From contig JACKGY010000004.1 in assembly GCA_020639295.1 (NCBI GenBank), positions 434,001 through 498,000 of the forward strand: a stretch of DNA of 64,000 nt, written 5' to 3'. This document shows, piece after piece, positions 50,948 through 59,859 of the stretch. The notes under the pieces were generated by a model. It saw only the letters and a list, made by a program, of their open reading frames with translations. It did no database searches and was not told where the DNA came from. The translations under genes were made by a program, and so were the position numbers. How positions within the stretch are numbered: the stretch's first letter is position 1; the number at the start of each line of letters is the position of its first letter. The DNA comes from Planctomycetota bacterium. GTDB lineage: Bacteria; Planctomycetota; GCA-002687715; DRQF01.

Positions 50948-53527
50948 ATGAATCTGTCGAAGTCGTCGGCTCTGCTCATGAGCCTGCTGGCCGCTCTCTT
51001 CTTGATCACGGCCTGCAGCTCCGACGAGGGCCAGATGAACGGATCGGACAATGCCAACGGCATGGCCGCTACCGACATGAGCACGCAGGACGAGGGTGCC
51101 CTCGATCGCGCGCGCATGGACGAGGAGCGTCGTCAGGCCCTGGTTGCGGATCTGCTCGGGCGTGCGCGTGGCGCGGCCAACGAGGGCCGGCACGAGGATG
51201 CCAAGGGCTACTACCGTCAGGCGCTCGACTACGAGCCCACCAACACCGAGGCCTCGCGCGGCTACGCCTCGATGGTCGAACTGCTCGGCGGCGCCAAGCA
51301 GGACGAGAACTTCGACGCCGCGGTCGCCCGGCAGCAGGAGCGGCAGTCGAAGGCGCAGTTCTTCTTCCGTCGCGGCATCGAGGCTCGCGCCGACGGCCGG
51401 CTCCAGGACGCGGTCGACGATCTCGATCGCGCCTACCAGCTGCTCAAGTTCTCCGAGTCGCCGCTGGCGATCGACCTCAACGCGGACATCGTGAAGCGCG
51501 CCTACGACGAGACCGTCGAGCTCAAGCGCCGCGAGGACGAGACCCGCATGCAGGCCGAGCAGGACGCCATCGCCCAGCGCAACGCGGTCGAGGAGGAGCG
51601 TGAGCGCCTCGAGCTCGATCGCAAGCTGAAGGCCCTCTGGGAGAGCCTGCTCGACAACTTCGAGGCCGAGCGCTACGAGCGCGCCGAGCGCATCGCCGAC
51701 ACCATCCTCGCGCTCGACTACAAGGATCAGAACGCCGCCCAGGTGAAGGAGTCCGCCCGTCGCGCCCGCCTGGCGCTGATCGAAGGCGAGAACATCGCCA
51801 ACATCCGCGAGCAGACCCAGCGCACCTTCTCCGAGATCAAGGTGGCGATGCTGCCTCCGGCCGGCGAGGTGGGCTTCCCGAATCCCCGTGATTGGAAGAA
51901 GATCGCCGATCGCGGTCCGATCCAGATCAGCCGCGAGCAGATCTCGGAGGAGACCGAGCGTGATCGCGCCGTCCGCGAGCGCCTGGCGCAGACCGTGCTG
52001 CCCAAGGTCGACTGGAACGGCAAGACCCTTCCCGAGGTCATCGACGAGCTGAAGACCCAGGTCAACGTCAACATCATCGCCACCGGTGAGGCCCTCACCA
52101 AGGCGGAGGACGTCGGCGAGCTGGCGGTCGAGTTCACCCAGTTCACCGCCAAGGACGCGCTCGACAACGTCTGCAGCCGTCTCGAGCTGGCCTACACCGT
52201 CGAGGCCGGCCTGGTGAAGGTGCAGACCGTCGAGGAAGCCCGGCGCAACAAGGTCGTCGAGTTCTACGACGTCCGCGACCTGGTCTCGCCGATCCGCTCC
52301 TTCCCCGGCGTGAAGATCAACCTCAACGCTTCCGGCGTCGGTGGCGAGGAGGAGGCCGACGAGTTCGGCGACGAGGAGCCGAACATGGCCATCGACATGG
52401 ATCGCCTCATGGAGGTGATCAAGACCGCCGTCGATCCGGCCTGGGAAGAGGACGAGGGCAACCGCCTGTCGCCGAAGGCCGGCACCCTGATCGTGCGCCA
52501 GACCCCCGAGAAGCAGCGCCTCGTGCGCAAGCTGCTCAACGACCTGCGCAAGAACACCGGCATCCAGGTGTCGATCGAGAGCCGCTTCATCACGGTCGAG
52601 AACAACTTCCTCCAGGACATCGGCGTCGACCTCCGTGGTCTCGGTGACGACACCGCCGGCGTCGGCGTTCCCGGCCCCGGCACCAGCCGCACCTTCGACG
52701 ACTTCGGTCAGGCGGGCAGCGGCTTCGGCACCTCGGCCGTTCCGACCGGCCTCGGCACCGACAACAGCTCCGGCGTGTTCTTCTCGGATCGCGAGGGCAA
52801 CTACGACGTCCGCTCGCGCGCCGAGAACCTCTTCGACGAGCAGCTCGGCGATCCGTCGCGCCTCGACAACTCGGGTGGCGTGAGCTTCCAGTTCGCCTAC
52901 CTCGACGACGTCCAGCTCGAGGCCATCCTCCGCGCCGTGCAGAAGTACGAGCGCATCAACACCGTGACCGCGCCGCGCCTGATGGTCTACAACACCCAGC
53001 GCGCCCACCTCACGGTGCTGAACGAGGTCGCCTACGTGAAGGACTTCGACGTCGAGATCGCCCAGGCCGCGGTCATCGCCGACCCGATCATCGACAAGGT
53101 GCGCGAGGGCGTGGTCCTCGACGTGCGGCCGATCGTCTCGCACGACCGCCGTTACGTCACCCTCGAGCTGCGGCCGACGGTCGCCACCCTGGTCCGTCCG
53201 ATCCGCAACTTCACCACCAACCTGGCGAACGGCTCGGCCGTCACCCTGCAGCTCCCCGAGCTGCAGAAGCAGAGCGTGAACACCACGGTCGTCGTTCCCG
53301 ACGGCGGCACCCTGCTCCTGGGCGGCATGAAGTTCGCCGAGGAGAAGACCCTCGACTCCGGCGTCCCGGTCCTGAAGGACGTCCCGATCCTGGGCTACTT
53401 CTTCTCGCGCAACGGCAAGTACACGGCCATGCGGGACCTGATCATCCTCCTCAAGGTGAAGATCATCGTCCTGCCCGAGATGGAGCCCACCGCCGACGAT
53501 CCGGCCGAGCTCCTGTCGGCCCGCTGA
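50948..53527 (+). CDS. Lipoprotein secretin with N-terminal TPRs (PilQ/GspD family)
   Basis: 859 aa from ATG 50948 (GGGAG six bases upstream; ATG 50942 and 50927 are alternatives). Lipobox ITAC (Cys ~23). TPR-like repeats (~55-160, ANEGRHEDAKGYYRQALDYEP), a coiled coil (~190-290), STN/N-type domains (KTLPEVIDELKTQVNVNIIA; LIVRQTPEKQRLVRKLLNDL; IQVSIESRFITVENNFLQDIGVDLRG) and the C-terminal secretin barrel (INTVTAPRLMVYNTQRAHLTV; LLGGMKFAEEKTLDSGVPVL; VPILGYFFSRNGK). It should form the outer-membrane ring for a type IV pilus or type II-like system together with the preceding assembly genes. Confidence 0.93.
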   Translation: MNLSKSSALLMSLLAALFLITACSSDEGQMNGSDNANGMAATDMSTQDEGALDRARMDEERRQALVADLLGRARGAANEGRHEDAKGYYRQALDYEPTNTEASRGYASMVELLGGAKQDENFDAAVARQQERQSKAQFFFRRGIEARADGRLQDAVDDLDRAYQLLKFSESPLAIDLNADIVKRAYDETVELKRREDETRMQAEQDAIAQRNAVEEERERLELDRKLKALWESLLDNFEAERYERAERIADTILALDYKDQNAAQVKESARRARLALIEGENIANIREQTQRTFSEIKVAMLPPAGEVGFPNPRDWKKIADRGPIQISREQISEETERDRAVRERLAQTVLPKVDWNGKTLPEVIDELKTQVNVNIIATGEALTKAEDVGELAVEFTQFTAKDALDNVCSRLELAYTVEAGLVKVQTVEEARRNKVVEFYDVRDLVSPIRSFPGVKINLNASGVGGEEEADEFGDEEPNMAIDMDRLMEVIKTAVDPAWEEDEGNRLSPKAGTLIVRQTPEKQRLVRKLLNDLRKNTGIQVSIESRFITVENNFLQDIGVDLRGLGDDTAGVGVPGPGTSRTFDDFGQAGSGFGTSAVPTGLGTDNSSGVFFSDREGNYDVRSRAENLFDEQLGDPSRLDNSGGVSFQFAYLDDVQLEAILRAVQKYERINTVTAPRLMVYNTQRAHLTVLNEVAYVKDFDVEIAQAAVIADPIIDKVREGVVLDVRPIVSHDRRYVTLELRPTVATLVRPIRNFTTNLANGSAVTLQLPELQKQSVNTTVVVPDGGTLLLGGMKFAEEKTLDSGVPVLKDVPILGYFFSRNGKYTAMRDLIILLKVKIIVLPEMEPTADDPAELLSAR

Positions 53528-53556
53528 TCGAGGCGGAGGTCGCCGAACCGACTCGA

Positions 53557-53588
53557 GAAGGCCCCCCGAACAGCCTCGGGGGGCCTTC
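53557..53588 (+). terminator. Rho-independent terminator of the secretin gene
   Basis: A perfect 13-bp stem (GAAGGCCCCCCGA/TCGGGGGGCCTTC) with a 6-nt loop, followed by GTTCTTT. The clearest intrinsic terminator in the window. Confidence 0.85.
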
Positions 53589-53795
53589 GTTCTTTCGCAA
53601 ATTCGCTTTTGAATGAACCCTCGCCTGGGCGCCGAGTTTGGTACCATGCCCACCCCTCGAGCCCTGGGCACGGTCGCGGCAGTTTCTGCGCGCGCCACCG
53701 CGCTTCGTCCAGGCACCACTTTCCCGAGACCGGCATGGCCGGAACAGTAAGGACAGCTCGCTCCGTCGCGAACTGAAGGAAAGGATCTGTCTTCG

Positions 53796-56723
53796 ATGAG
53801 ATCGATCTCGCTCACCAAGCTCGGACTCACCGGCTTGTTCGCCCTCCTCGTGCTGCTCGGCGCCAAGCCCTGCGCGGCGCAGTCCTATCGCTATCAGTGG
53901 GCCACCAAGCTCATGGAGGAGTACCGCTTCGACGAGATGGCCGAGTCCATCTTCAAGCGGATGTCCGAGGACTCCGACAAGACGGAGCAGCTCTACGGGC
54001 GCAAGGGCCTGGCGGCGCTGAAGCGCAAGCAGGCTCTCCGCGCCGAGGACTTCAAGCTGCGCGACGCCCTGAACGAGGAGTCGCTGTCGATGTACCGCAA
54101 GGTGGCCGAGGGCCTGCCGCGCGGGACCACCGGCTACTTCAAGGTGCTCTTCGAGTTCGCCGACACCCTGCAGAGCGTCGTCGCCGAGGACATCGACCTG
54201 ATCGAGACCGGCAAGGTCTCCTCCGATCTCTACGCCGAGACGGTCAAGCGTGACGAGAACCGGCTCAACGAAGCCGAGCAGATCTACGTCCGCGCCCAGG
54301 GCAGCTTCGATCCCAACTCGGAAGACCAGGACATCCAGGACCTGATCAAGGAGGGCATCCTGAGCCAGCAGCGCGTTCGCCTGCTGCGCGCCGAGCTGAT
54401 CGGAACCGACAAGAAGAACCTGCGCTCGCCGACCCGCGTCACCATCCTGGTGGAGGCCCGCGACGGCCTCGAGGACTTCGGCATCCTCAACGAGGGTTCC
54501 GGTTGGGGCTACTGGTCCTACCTCTGGATGGGCCGCGTGATGGCCGCGCTCTTCGAGAGCGAGGAGAAGGGCGTCAGCCCCAGCGACGTCCTGGTCTCCT
54601 ACGACTCGGTCTTCCGCGACCTGGTGGAGCAGGCCGAGAGCCCCGACCCCTACTGGGTCTACATGGGCTCGCTGGCCGAGAACTGGGGCTTCCAGTTCCT
54701 CAACCGCCACGGTCTCGGCGACGAGGTCATCAAGCGCGGCGAGCAGATGCGGAAGGTCTTCAAGGAGAAGGATCTGAGCTACGAGGTGAACGGCCAGCTC
54801 GCCCTGATCGAGCTGGCGCGCGCCTACCAGAACTCGGGTCGCTCGGCCGAGGCTCTCGAGGTCGCCGCCTTCGTTTCCGACAAGGGCGGCTTCGCCGGCC
54901 AGGAGGCCGACAAGCTGATGAGCCTCATCATCCGCACGGCCGCCAACAAGGAGCAGTTCTCGCCCGAGATCCTCGCCTCCGGTGCCAACGGCGCCTACGT
55001 CGCCGCGGCCAAGAACCCCGAGAAGTACGGTGAGGCCATCGAGCTCTACCAGAACGTGGTCGCCAACCTGAGCCAGATCGCCGACGCCTCCCAGCGCGAT
55101 CTGATGGGACGCAACGCGCTCTATCGCATCGGCCGCGCCTACGACAGCATCGGCTTCGACTTCGAGTCCTACGTGGCTCTCGAGCAGTGCTATCGCCGCT
55201 TCAACACCGACAACGTCGGCGACGACCAGAACATCAACCAGAAGGTGGCGGACTACTGGATCGCGGTCTCGAAGGACATCGTCGCCTCGACCGGCGGTTC
55301 CGCCTTCGCCCGCGACCTGGCCACCCGGACATCGGACGCCATCATCAAGAATCCGCCGAAGGGCAGCGTCTCCAGCCCGACCAAGCTGATGTGGGACAAG
55401 GCCGAGGGCCTGCGGGCCCAGAAGCAGTACGCCGAGGCCCTGAAGGTCTATCGCGACATCGCGGCCCAGGAGTCGGAGTACCGCGAGCGCGCCATGGTGA
55501 AGGTCGGTGTGGTCAACGTCCTCGTCCAGCGCGAGAAGGACAAGGCCAAGGAGAGCCTCACCGCGGCCGACTGGGTCGCCGCCGCCAAGGAGTTCGAGGA
55601 CTACATCAAGTTCGCCGCCGGCAATCCGCCGAAGGACGATGCCGCCGCCGAGGCCCGCAAGACCGCCATGGTCGAGGCCTACTTCCAGATCTCCGAGTGC
55701 TACAACGAGGCGGCCCAGCTCGAGGAGGACCTCGAGGTCAAGAAGGGCTACATCCCCAAGATCAAGGCGGCGGCCGAGGAGGTCCTCAGCCGCAGCTCCG
55801 ACGTCAACGTCGAGCAGCACGCCCGCTACAACCTCCTCGGCGCCCTGGTCGACCTCGGCACCAAGGACTGGCAGCGCGTGATCAAGCTCTTCGACGAGAT
55901 GCAGGCCGCCGACTCCGAGCACAAGCTGATCGAGACCGCGGCCCAGAAGGGTGGCCTCTACCTGTCCGAGGTCACCAAGGACATGCCCACCCAGACCAGC
56001 GCCCAGGTCGCCGCCAAGCGGGAGATCGACAAGGTCCAGGCCCGGCTCTGGTCGATCTGGCTGTTCAAGAAGGACCCGCGCGAGGCCAAGAACTGGTACT
56101 ACGTCCTGAAGCAGTTCGACGACCTCGAGGACTGGGTCAAGTCGAAGGAGATCGCCGACGCCGCGATGAAGCGTTGCGGCGGCAAGAAGAACGACAAGTA
56201 CGTCCGCTACTTCGAGAAGAGCCTGGCCCGCTCGACCCTGGAGATGGCCAAGCTCGCCTACGCCGGCGAGAACAAGGAGGAGGGCGATCGCCTCTTCGCC
56301 CAGGCCCGCCCGGTCTACGCCGAGCTGGTCGGCGAGAAAAACAACGCCACCAACGAGATCCTCGAGCAGGCGGCGCAGGTTTTCGGCGGCTTCCTGGTCG
56401 GTCCGGATGCCCGCGGTCGCTACTCCTTCATCCAGGGCAACGCCGAGTTCGATCGGGCCTCGACCATCTGGCAGACGCTCGAGCGCCGTTTCGCCGCCGA
56501 GCGCGACAAGGCCAAGACCGAGGCCGAACGCGACGTCGCCGAGCGGTCCTACCAGCGGGCCAAGTTCTACAAGTTCCTGACTTACTACCAGTCGATCAAG
56601 GACAACGAGGCCGCCAAGCGCAAGCTTCGCGACAGCATCGACGCCCTGTTCCTGAAGGAGAAGGGCCAGCCCGGTGGCCCCGAGTTCACGAACATGTGGC
56701 GCTGGTTGAAGGACCAGAGGTGA
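53796..56723 (+). CDS. Large secreted TPR-repeat protein (975 aa)
   Basis: Signal peptide (LTGLFALLVLLGAKPCAAQS, cleavage near residue 28), then almost entirely helical TPR-type repeats rich in Ala/Lys/Glu (GRSAEALEVAAFVSDKGGFAGQEADKL; QKQYAEALKVYRDIAAQESEYRERA). No catalytic or membrane motif. RBS GAAGGAAAGGA about ten bases before ATG 53796. It heads a run of genes leading to ExbB/ExbD, so it may be a periplasmic scaffold of that system. Overlap of sequence character with the next gene suggests common function. Confidence 0.85.
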   Translation: MRSISLTKLGLTGLFALLVLLGAKPCAAQSYRYQWATKLMEEYRFDEMAESIFKRMSEDSDKTEQLYGRKGLAALKRKQALRAEDFKLRDALNEESLSMYRKVAEGLPRGTTGYFKVLFEFADTLQSVVAEDIDLIETGKVSSDLYAETVKRDENRLNEAEQIYVRAQGSFDPNSEDQDIQDLIKEGILSQQRVRLLRAELIGTDKKNLRSPTRVTILVEARDGLEDFGILNEGSGWGYWSYLWMGRVMAALFESEEKGVSPSDVLVSYDSVFRDLVEQAESPDPYWVYMGSLAENWGFQFLNRHGLGDEVIKRGEQMRKVFKEKDLSYEVNGQLALIELARAYQNSGRSAEALEVAAFVSDKGGFAGQEADKLMSLIIRTAANKEQFSPEILASGANGAYVAAAKNPEKYGEAIELYQNVVANLSQIADASQRDLMGRNALYRIGRAYDSIGFDFESYVALEQCYRRFNTDNVGDDQNINQKVADYWIAVSKDIVASTGGSAFARDLATRTSDAIIKNPPKGSVSSPTKLMWDKAEGLRAQKQYAEALKVYRDIAAQESEYRERAMVKVGVVNVLVQREKDKAKESLTAADWVAAAKEFEDYIKFAAGNPPKDDAAAEARKTAMVEAYFQISECYNEAAQLEEDLEVKKGYIPKIKAAAEEVLSRSSDVNVEQHARYNLLGALVDLGTKDWQRVIKLFDEMQAADSEHKLIETAAQKGGLYLSEVTKDMPTQTSAQVAAKREIDKVQARLWSIWLFKKDPREAKNWYYVLKQFDDLEDWVKSKEIADAAMKRCGGKKNDKYVRYFEKSLARSTLEMAKLAYAGENKEEGDRLFAQARPVYAELVGEKNNATNEILEQAAQVFGGFLVGPDARGRYSFIQGNAEFDRASTIWQTLERRFAAERDKAKTEAERDVAERSYQRAKFYKFLTYYQSIKDNEAAKRKLRDSIDALFLKEKGQPGGPEFTNMWRWLKDQR

Positions 56724-56757
56724 TCACGCGAGGACGAGGAGCAGAAAGACCGAGACC

Positions 56758-57843
56758 ATGAAGACTCTCAACTGGATCCTGGCCGCACTCCTGATCGCGG
56801 CGCTGCCGGCTCGCGCGGACACCATCGTGGTGCGGGGCAAGCCGGCCATCTCGGGCGTGAAGGTCACGGCCGAGAGCTACAAGGAAGTCAGCTACACGCA
56901 GGGCGGCAAGAAGCTCACCATTCCCGCGGGCGACGTGCTCGAGGTGATCTTCGATCGCCGGCCGATCAACTTCCGTTTGGGCTTCGAGCGTTACAACCTC
57001 GGCGATTTCGTCGAGGCGGCCTCGCGACTCGCGCTGGCGGTCGACGAGGGCACCGACGATCAGCGCTGGGTGAAGGAGTACGCGCTCTTCTACCTGGGCA
57101 AGGCGCAGCTCGCCTCCGGCCAGTACCAGGAGGCGGCGAACACCCTGGAAAAGATGATCAAGCTGAAGGCGGACAGCCGCCTCTACCCGGAGGCGACCCT
57201 TGCCCTGGCGCGGGCCCGGACCTTGTCGGGGTCTCACGATGAGGCGCAGAAGCTGCTCAAGGCCCTCGGCGACGTCATCGACCAGAACAAGATCGGCGGC
57301 AACTGGGCCGAGCGGGTCAAGGTCGCCCGGGCCGAGGCCCTCCTCGACGCCGGCAAGTGCGACCCCGCGGCCGAGCTGGTGAAGGAGGTCTATTCCGCCC
57401 TCGCCGGCGGCAAGAGCCCCTTCGAACTCGAACTGGCGATGCACGCCAAGAGCATCCAGCTCGAGGCCTACGTCCAGAACGAGGACCTGCCCAAGGCGAA
57501 GTTCGTGATCGAGGACCTGCAGAAGGCCTCTTCGGGCGGCGATGCCGCGGCCCAGGCGGCCTACCGGAACGCGCGCGCGGCGATGGTCCTGGTCGACAAG
57601 GCGCCCTCGTCCGAGGATCTCCTGAATGCCGCCTACGACCTCGCACGCGTGCGTTCAGAAAATTTCACGGTTGTTTCCGAGTTGCCGCGAACTTGCTACC
57701 TTCTGGGCCTCATTCACCTGAAGCTTGACGGTACGCTCGCCAAGGCAAAGGATCTCGCCAAGTCCTACTTCGACGAGGCCCGCAGACGGTTTCCGGAGTC
57801 CAGGCAGGCCGTGCTGGCGAGAGAGAAGCTGAAGTCCATGTGA
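56758..57843 (+). CDS. Secreted TPR-repeat protein (361 aa)
   Basis: Signal peptide (MKTLNWILAALLIAALPARA), a short beta-rich N-terminal domain (TIVVRGKPAISGVKVTAESY ... TIPAGDVLEVIFDRRP), then TPR-like helices (NLGDFVEAASRLALAVDEG; GKAQLASGQYQEAANTLEKMIKL; ARTLSGSHDEAQKLLKALGD). 34 bp after the 975-aa TPR gene, so in the same operon. Probable periplasmic partner protein. Confidence 0.85.
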   Translation: MKTLNWILAALLIAALPARADTIVVRGKPAISGVKVTAESYKEVSYTQGGKKLTIPAGDVLEVIFDRRPINFRLGFERYNLGDFVEAASRLALAVDEGTDDQRWVKEYALFYLGKAQLASGQYQEAANTLEKMIKLKADSRLYPEATLALARARTLSGSHDEAQKLLKALGDVIDQNKIGGNWAERVKVARAEALLDAGKCDPAAELVKEVYSALAGGKSPFELELAMHAKSIQLEAYVQNEDLPKAKFVIEDLQKASSGGDAAAQAAYRNARAAMVLVDKAPSSEDLLNAAYDLARVRSENFTVVSELPRTCYLLGLIHLKLDGTLAKAKDLAKSYFDEARRRFPESRQAVLAREKLKSM

Positions 57844-57862
57844 AGCTCCGCCTGGCGGGATC

Positions 57863-57890
57863 TTCACATCGGCAGCATCCGAGATATGGT
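57863..57890 (+). promoter_or_regulatory. Putative promoter of the exbB-exbD operon (TTCACA-16-TATGGT)
   Basis: TTCACA at 57863-57868 and TATGGT at 57885-57890, 16 bp apart, 86 bp before exbB; RBS-like GGGAGAAG precedes the ATG. Confidence 0.4.
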
Positions 57891-57976
57891 GACGGCGGAC
57901 TGAACGTCGGCATCAGGAAAATGGGCTCGGGCAGTTCGCTCGACCCCAGCTTTGAGACGGGAGAAGTAACGGAATC

Positions 57977-58648
57977 ATGCGCATCAAGACCTCGTTCATC
58001 ATGACGGCCGCCGCCCTGGTCGCGCTGGCCACGCCGAGCTACGCCGCGGAGACGAACCTGATCACCGGCGGTGGCGCCATCGGCTACATCCTCTGGGGCC
58101 TCTCGATCGTCGGCATCGCTCTCATCATCGAGCACTTCATCAACGTCCGCCGCGAGAAGCTGGCGCCGCCGGAGCTCATCGACGAGCTCGAGACCCTCTT
58201 GAACGAGAGCCAGTTCCAGGAGGCGCTCGAGCTCTGCGAGCAGGAGCCGAACTTCCTCACCAACATCATGGCCGCCGCCCTGCCGAAGATGGAGCACGGC
58301 TATGACTCGATGGAGCAGGCCGCCCACGACATCTCCGAGGAAGAGGCCATCAAGCTGCACTCGAAGGTGAGCTGGCTGTCGCTGCTCTCCGCCATCTCCC
58401 CGATGCTCGGTCTGCTCGGCACGGTGTGGGGCATGATCGGCGCGTTCAACGTCATCGCCGACTCGGCCGCGCCGGAGCCCTCCGACTTCGCCGCCACGAT
58501 TTCGCTGGCGCTCATCACGACCGTGCTCGGTCTGATCGTCGCCATCCCGATGATGATCGGCTTCTTCTACTTCCGGAACAAGGTGACCCGCATCGTCCTC
58601 GAGATCGGCGCCATCTCGGAAGACATGCTCGACCGCTTCCGCAACTGA
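57977..58648 (+). CDS. exbB: MotA/TolQ/ExbB proton-channel family protein
   Basis: 223 aa. A signal-peptide-like N-terminus (TSFIMTAAALVALATPSYAAE) precedes the family's three membrane segments: GYILWGLSIVGIALIIEHF, the conserved block LLSAISPMLGLLGTVWGMIGAFN, and ISLALITTVLGLIVAIPMMIGFFYF. The proton pathway Thr in LITTVLG is present. ExbB pentamers with ExbD dimers convert proton flow into work on a periplasmic or outer-membrane partner. Two ExbD genes follow. Confidence 0.94.
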   Translation: MRIKTSFIMTAAALVALATPSYAAETNLITGGGAIGYILWGLSIVGIALIIEHFINVRREKLAPPELIDELETLLNESQFQEALELCEQEPNFLTNIMAAALPKMEHGYDSMEQAAHDISEEEAIKLHSKVSWLSLLSAISPMLGLLGTVWGMIGAFNVIADSAAPEPSDFAATISLALITTVLGLIVAIPMMIGFFYFRNKVTRIVLEIGAISEDMLDRFRN

Positions 58649-58668
58649 TCGACTCCCGACCGTCTCAT

Positions 58669-58693
58669 GGGGCGGGATCGCCGATCCCGCCCC
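58669..58693 (+). other. Intercistronic hairpin between exbB and exbD
   Basis: A perfect 10-bp stem GGGGCGGGAT/ATCCCGCCCC with a 5-nt loop, 20 bp after the exbB stop, no T-run. It may stabilise the exbB message or attenuate read-through, fitting the 5:2 protein ratio. Confidence 0.5.
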
Positions 58694-58756
58694 CCAAGCT
58701 GGTCCGGGCGGCATGACCGATGAGCGGCCCCCGTGGTCGCAAAGGGAGCGCAATTC

Positions 58757-59302
58757 ATGGCGAAGAAAGTCAAAGAACACACGATTCCGGACTCCACGGT
58801 CGATCTGGACATGACCCCCATGATCGACATGGTGTTCCAGATGATCCTCTTCTTCATCATCATCACCGACTTCAGCCAGAAGGAGATCGCGCTGCTGACG
58901 CTCCCCTGGTCGACCGTGGGTGTCGATGACGAGGGCGAGGATCCCGGCCGTCTCGTGATCAACGTCACGGCTCCGGTCCCGACTGGCGAGAGCTGGCCGG
59001 AGAAGAAGACCGAGCAGGCCGACAAGATCATGATCAAGGGCAAGTACATCGGCTTCCGCGAGCTCTACGAGATCCTTCGCGGCGCCGGCGTCAACAATCC
59101 CAAGTACCGCGATCCCGAGAACCCGCGGCTCTCCACCCGCTCGGTGCTGGTCCGCTGCGACTGCGCTCAGGCCTTCGACTACGTCAAGGGCGTGCTCCAG
59201 GTCTGCGCCAGTCCGGACATCGCGATCTACAAGATCGAGATCGCCACCGCCGAGAAGCAGCACGACGACAAGAAGCCGGCCAAGAGCGGCGAAGAGAAGT
59301 AG
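58757..59302 (+). CDS. exbD: ExbD/TolR-family protein 1
   Basis: 181 aa from ATG 58757 (RBS AAGGGAG). Short cytoplasmic N-terminus, one membrane segment with the functional Asp (DLDMTPMIDMVFQMILFFII), then a periplasmic domain longer than usual, ending in a Lys/Glu tail. A CDCAQAFDYVKGVLQVC segment matches the C-terminal ExbD fold. Confidence 0.93.
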   Translation: MAKKVKEHTIPDSTVDLDMTPMIDMVFQMILFFIIITDFSQKEIALLTLPWSTVGVDDEGEDPGRLVINVTAPVPTGESWPEKKTEQADKIMIKGKYIGFRELYEILRGAGVNNPKYRDPENPRLSTRSVLVRCDCAQAFDYVKGVLQVCASPDIAIYKIEIATAEKQHDDKKPAKSGEEK

Positions 59303-59316
59303 GGGAGGGATAGACC

Positions 59317-59859
59317 ATGGCCAACAGGAAAGCCAAGGGCGAGGAGAAGGTCGAGCTGAACATGACGCCGATGATCGACGTCACCTTCCAGCTCCTGATC
59401 TTCTTCATCGTCACCATGAAGTTCCGTCTCCTCGAGAAGAAGCTCCTCTCGCACCTGCCCACGGATTTCGGTCTCAACAACTCGACCGACATCGTGGAGG
59501 AGAACTTCGTCACCGTGAAGCTGAAGCAGCGTCGGGATCGTCCTGGCAAGCGGCTGGCCGAGCAGTCGACCCAGTACTACATCGAATCGCAGGAGATCGA
59601 AGGTCGGACCAAGACCGAGATCTACCAGAAGATCCTGACCCAGATCACCAGCTTCCGGACCCAGATGAAGGACGCGAAGGGCAAGATCGATGCCGGACGC
59701 GGCGTTCCTCACCAGGAGGTCGTGAGCGTGCTGGATCTCTTCCACAAGGCGAACTTCGAGTCGATCACCTTCGTCGGTCTGTCCACCACGAAGAACGTGA
59801 TCGACGGTGAGAACTGGTTCAACAAGCTGCGTACGGAGCTCCGGGCCCCGGTCCAGTGA
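59317..59859 (+). CDS. exbD: ExbD/TolR-family protein 2
   Basis: 180 aa, 14 bp after exbD1 (RBS GGGAGGG). N-terminal ELNMTPMIDVTFQLLIFFIV carries the conserved Asp. The periplasmic part differs strongly from ExbD1, so the two may form a heterodimer. It overlaps the following lipoprotein gene by GTGA (59856-59859). Confidence 0.93.
   Translation: MANRKAKGEEKVELNMTPMIDVTFQLLIFFIVTMKFRLLEKKLLSHLPTDFGLNNSTDIVEENFVTVKLKQRRDRPGKRLAEQSTQYYIESQEIEGRTKTEIYQKILTQITSFRTQMKDAKGKIDAGRGVPHQEVVSVLDLFHKANFESITFVGLSTTKNVIDGENWFNKLRTELRAPVQ

Noticed and set aside
50945..53866. 973-codon open frame on the minus strand opposite the secretin
   Set aside because: It is the antisense shadow of a gene with a lipoprotein signal and secretin motifs; its product is a Val/Leu/Asp/Glu-biased sequence without domains, as expected from high-GC third-position bias.
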